A DNA stretch of 64,000 nt from the NCBI GenBank assembly GCA_028583605.1, contig CM053328.1, positions 32,781,578 to 32,845,577 on the forward strand. The letters are read 5' to 3'. Source of the DNA: Dastarcus helophoroides (Eukaryota; Arthropoda; Insecta; Coleoptera; Bothrideridae). Below, in pieces: positions 51,201 to 57,200 of this stretch. Within the stretch, counting starts at the first letter, position 1; every line of letters begins with the position of its first letter. The notes beneath the pieces are model-generated. The model was not told where the DNA came from, ran no database searches, and saw nothing but the letters and a program-made list of their open reading frames with translations. The position numbers and the translations under genes are program-made.

Positions 51201-54200
51201 AACGAAGTCTTCCACGGCCAGAGTCAGTACAGGATATACTTCTTCCGGGATTGGACCGTGTCAAAGAACTACTAAAAGTGTTCAACACTTTTAGTAGTTC
51301 TTTGACACGGAAGAAGTATATCCTGTATTAGGTAATGTTTTTAATTAGATGGGGATGGTTGCAATGAGAATCCGTTTGGAATCCTAATTGAGACGATTTT
51401 TTGTCAAATTAAGTTCGATATCATCTCTGTTTTAGATTTAAGGTTCACCACCCAGCAACTTTAAAAGTGTTTGCTTTGGCGGTAAATGCTAAGTTGTTCT
51501 TATTATATTTGCTTTCGTCAAGTCAAAGGTGCTTACCATGACATAATTTTTACAACTTCCATCGGAATCCTTTGGAATATTTAAGTTCTCAAAAGTGACA
51601 GAAATTCTTCGACCCCGAGCTGCGGTTATATTCCATTTACACTAAAATTATGAACAGTCATTTAAATGGCAAGGATGAAATAAATTTATAGGGTTCTTTG
51701 GACTAAATCACTGATAAAGATGTTACATTCAAATATTTTATTAAAATAAAATTCAATGTACAGGGACATCAAAAATTATCTTGGTCAAGGGAGGTTGTGG
51801 AATGTAAAACGTGTGTCTTACTTTAAATTTTTAAATATGTTTTGTTGTGTCAGAATCTGTCACGTCATTGTGCTGAAATTTTCTAATCCAGTTTTTGAAT
51901 CATGCCTCTTACCACACAGCACAAAATTTTCATAATTGAAGCCTATTTTCGAACGGGTGCGCTAGTTAATGAAAATTGGCAATAGAGTCAACGTTTGTGT
52001 TTGGACAATTTTCGAGAGCACTTCCCAAACGTGGCAATATTACCGGACAATTTTTACGCGTGCCTTACAAATTGTGTTGAAGTGTTTCGCGAAACTGGTT
52101 GTGTGACTCATAAAAAAGGTGCTGGTAGACCAGAGTTCGTACAGAAGAAGTTGTCAATGACGTTCGTCAACGTAAGGAAGAAGGGCCTGCAAAACCTTTG
52201 AAACGTCTTTCTCAGGAAATTGGACTTACTTATGGAACATGCCAGAAGATTTTAAAGAAAAACTTGAACGTGCACCCATATAAGATGCAAGCATATCAAG
52301 CTATTCTGCCCGCAGATCACCCCAGGCGCTTTGCTTACTGCCATTGGTTTTTCAATAATTTAATGAATGACGATCTTCTGGACTTTTTTCTGACGAAGCG
52401 TGGTTCCACCTTTCGGGATACATCAATTCTCAAAATATGCAAATGTGGAACAAATGATAACCCTCATGTTTTTACTGAATCGGCACTACATGCTCAAAAA
52501 ATTGGTGTTTGGATGGCAGTTTCTCGCAGAAGAATAATTGGGCCAATTTTTTTCGATTTCACCGTCAACGCAGAAAGGTACAGACACAACTTTTTGGCTG
52601 AATTTGTGAAACAGTTAAACGATGGTGAACTTCGGTACGGTTATTTCCAGCACGACGGTGCAACATCACATACTACACGAGAAAATATTGCTTTCCTCCG
52701 CGAGTTTTTTGATGACCGGCTGATATGTTTGCATACAGAAGTTGAGTTTCCTCCGAGATCACCTTGTTTGACAATTATGGACTATTTTATAATTCCTTAC
52801 TTAAAAAACAAGACTTTCGCAACTCCGGTAAATAATTTGCAAGAACTGCAACAAAGAATTGTTCAGCAATGTGCAACCGTAACGCCAGAAATGGTGCAAA
52901 ACGCTTTTAGTAAGTAAGTAAGTAAGTAAGTAAATATTTTATTTAGAAAATAATCTAATACAATACTCATGAATTTAATTAAATAAACAATAATTAGTAA
53001 ATTGTACATACATAACAATAAAATTTAAAAGACACATTAAAACTTAATATCTAAATTACAAATAATTTATTTAAAAGCATGATTAAAACGACTTGAAGAC
53101 ATTATAGGATGCTAGGGTAAAATATGCTCTAAGTCTGTCTAACAAGGTCTCTCATATTTTTTCCAAATACTTTAATGCTATTAGTATCTTTAAGATTTTG
53201 AGGAAGAAGATTGTACTGATTGATACCTTTATAAAACAAGCTATTCATTGTGGCATTCTTTAGAGTTGGTGGAATATAAAAGTTAAGGGCCGACCTAGTT
53301 GGATAGAGGTGTCTTTCATTTACTACAGTTAACTGATTTTTTAAATATTCCGGTAATGCATCGTTTTTCATTTTATGAATAAATATCATTGTTTGGACAA
53401 AATAATACTTTTCAATCTTAATCCAGTTCAACAAATTTAGCATAGTCTGAATACTAGTGTATCTATTGCATTTTAATATTATTCTCATTGCTTTATTTTG
53501 TAACTTGTGTAATCTATCAAAATTTGTGCAAGTAACATATAATACAGAGCAGCAATAAGTAAAGTGAGGCAATATCAAAGTATTGTAAACCATTAATCTA
53601 GTCGAAGTTGTTAGATAGGGAGCTACTCGGCCTAGAAATCCAATTTTTTTGCCAATTTTCTTTGAAGTATAATCTATATGACTTGTAAACTTTAGTTCTC
53701 TGTCAATTGTAAAACCTAGATATTTTATTTGGTCTACCTGCTCTACATTTTGATCATTTATTTCAATTTTTAAATTTAATTCGTTAAATATATTATACCA
53801 GTAATTGTTACTTATGAACATCCATTTAGATTTCAGTTCGTTTACTTTTAGTTTGTTACATTTAAATTTATTTGTAAACATTTTAAGTTCCTCATTCATA
53901 GTAGATATTAATTCATTAAAATCATCATGCGCATAATATATTAGGGTATCATCTGCAAAGAGATGAATTCTACATTTCTTTAGAACATTTCCTATATCAT
54001 TCATATATAATATAAATAATAGCGGCCCTAATACACTTCCTTGAGGAACTCCAAAGTTATTTGTTTCCAATGAAGATTTAGTATTTCCTATTTTGGTACA
54101 TTGATAGCGATTAGACAGGTAACTCTTAAACCATTTTAACACATTTTCTTTGAATCCATATTTTTTAAGTTTCAGTAACAAAATATCTCGATCTATAGTT

Positions 54201-57200
54201 TCAAATGCTCTTTTTAGATCAATAAAAACTGCACATACTCCAAAGCGTTTTTTATCAATTTTATATTTCCATTCTGAAATAACATACTGAAGAGCAGTTT
54301 CGCATGAATGATTACCTCTAAATCCCGATTGGTAGGTACATAAAACGTTGTTAATGTTTATATACTTCATAACTTGATTAAAGACTACCTGTTCTAGGAT
54401 TTTCTCGCAAAAGGGCAGCATATTTATGGGCCGCAGCTCTTCAGCCCGATTTGTATTTACAACTTTAGGTATAGGTCTTATAGTTGATATTTTGAAGCAT
54501 TCTGGCACAATTCCCATCTCTAAGCTTAGGTTTATCAAATTTACAAAAGGATATCCGAGGACGTGAAACAAATTTTTTACAATAGGTAAACTTATTTCGT
54601 CAGTACTGAAATTTTTAACTTGGCTACTTATAAGTTTATATAAGTCTTGCAACGATATTTTAGCAAAAGTTGACATTGTACACTCATATTGCGATATAGT
54701 ATTCAATATATTGTTTCTATCTACGTTATTAGAATCAATGCTTGTAATTATAGCCTTAATACTGCCTATATAGTATTTATTTAATACATCTGGTATTTCA
54801 TCATTATTGTTGTATAATGTTCCGTTACAACTTACCCCATTTTGGAAACTGTTAATCGTTTGATTTTTATTACCAACCATCTCCTTTAAGTGCTTCCACA
54901 TTTGCTTACTGTTTTTCTTATTGTCATCGATCATTTTCTTGTAAAAATTACACTTTGCATTTCGTATCACTTTGACAAGATTATTTCTACATACTTTATA
55001 ATTATCCCAATCGCTTTCCTCTCTAGTAAAATAATATTTTTTATATGCCTTGTTTTTATTTACTACAGTTTCTTTACATTTTTTATCAAACCATGAATTT
55101 TGCTTAGATTTAACTTTAATTTCCTTTATTGGAGCCACTTTATCTAATGAAAAAATGATATTTTCTATAAAAACTTCACTAACTAAATTAACATTTGTGC
55201 TACTATATTCCCATTCTTTTTTAATCAACAGTTCTGTCATTTCATCAAAATTTATTTTACCCCTACTGAGCATAGTTACACATTTATTTACATGTTCATT
55301 TTGCTTTAATTTAACTTGAATTATGGAATGGTCCGTAATAATATAGTCCTGTTCTACATATACATTTAATGTGTAATCATTACTTATTACTAAATCTATT
55401 AACGTTTTACTAATATTCGTAGTTCTCGTGAATTCTTTGACGAACTGTTTTAACCCTCTATTTTGCATATTGGATTTAAGGTTCTTTTTAACAGAATTAT
55501 TTGAACACCAATTTATATTAAAATCTCCAACGATAATTATATTACTGCTTTTATTACTATCCAAGTAAGAGTCTAACCACTCATAAAATTTATCTAAGAA
55601 TATATTTGGGTTACAGCTTGGAGATCGATAGATTGTAACTATACAGTAAGGAACGTTATTTACATAGACTTTAACAGCTAGTAGCCAGAGTTTCATATCA
55701 ATTATATATGTTTTGACGTTACTAAATTTTATGTTGTTTTTTATATATATTACCACCCCTCCAGTATGTCGACTACTTGAGTTACAGCGAAGTAAAGTAT
55801 AGTATTTTATGTTTAGTTCACTATCACATATATTTTCTGTTATACATGTTTCGGTTAGGCATAGTAAATTTGGCTGATAATTATTTACATAATTTAGAAT
55901 TTCATCTCTATTTTTATAAAAACTCTGAGCATTGAAGAAAGTTAAAAATATGCCATTTGTGTTTAGTAATTGCTATATGGTATATGCAGTTTTCTTTTTA
56001 ATGGATTCAATAATCTTAATATAACACTCACATCTCCTATCAGTAGCCGCGTGACTATAGTCTAAATTAAGATTGAATTTTTTATTTGCCTTCACACAAT
56101 TTATACATTTCGCTTCTTCATTCCTACAATTAACTCTTGTATGACTCTCGGCACAAAATACACATGTAACATTTTCATTGCAGTTTTTTGCTTCATGACC
56201 ATATCCCGCACATTTAAAACATCTTCTTACGCTAAAATGTTCAAACATCCTACAATTCCTCCATCCTACATGCAGATTTTGCTCTTCTTTGGACATTAAA
56301 TATGCAAAAGTAGTTGGATCTGTTTCAACAATTATATTAAAATTTCCTTTATTAATTTTGGTACATGCAATAGCTTCAAATATAAAATGATCAGCTCTGA
56401 GAATTTTGTTTTGTTTAATAATTTTTTCAGTTATTTCATTCTTGTTATTCTTGAATTCCTCTTCATCTATTCCAACAATAATGATCTTTGGATTAACCCT
56501 TTTTGGTACTTCTACTTTGTACTGCTTTCCCATTTTGTGTTCAATATTTTCTCTTAGTGTGTTGAGGGCACCTGAGTCGGAGCATTTTACTATAACACCA
56601 CCTTCACGTACATTCTTTCCTATATTTACTCCTACTTGTAACTCTGTTGGATTTATATTTGCTCTTAGATCTTTTTTAACTTTGTCTACTTCTTGAGTAT
56701 TTTTCGGCTTTATTACGAGAATATGTTCAGATTTCTTTGTAACTTCAGAGTACATCGGTGTAGGCCTCTCATTACATATCTTCATTGGTTTCAGTTCCCT
56801 GATCTCATTTTGTAAATCATTTATCTGTTTGCTTTGTTTATCAATAATCTCATAACACAAATCCAGTTTTTTATTTATTTTTTCAAGAATTTCCGTCATA
56901 CCCGTGCATTCGCACGTCACTACTTGCTCACTAGCTTTTGCTCCTCTTGTCCCCTTCATTATTTTTTGAAAAGTTCTGTGGTACAGCCACTCACTTAAAA
57001 CCAGTACATACGGGTTTATGTTTAATGTCACATCGGCCCAGAAAATTCAGGAAACCATAAGAACATTTGCTCAGCTTGGCAACGTCGCATCCGTTGTGCT
57101 GCAAGTTCCAGGTGATTTTAATTGTCAACCTCGTGTTTACATTTATTCACGTGTTGTTTATTTCAAATCTTCGTATCAGATAGATAAAACTAACACTACA

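Noticed and set aside
54890..55319. Plus-strand frames inside the LINE (54890-55096, 55050-55319, 56406-56696)
   Set aside because: Shadows of ORF2 and ORF1 on the other strand.
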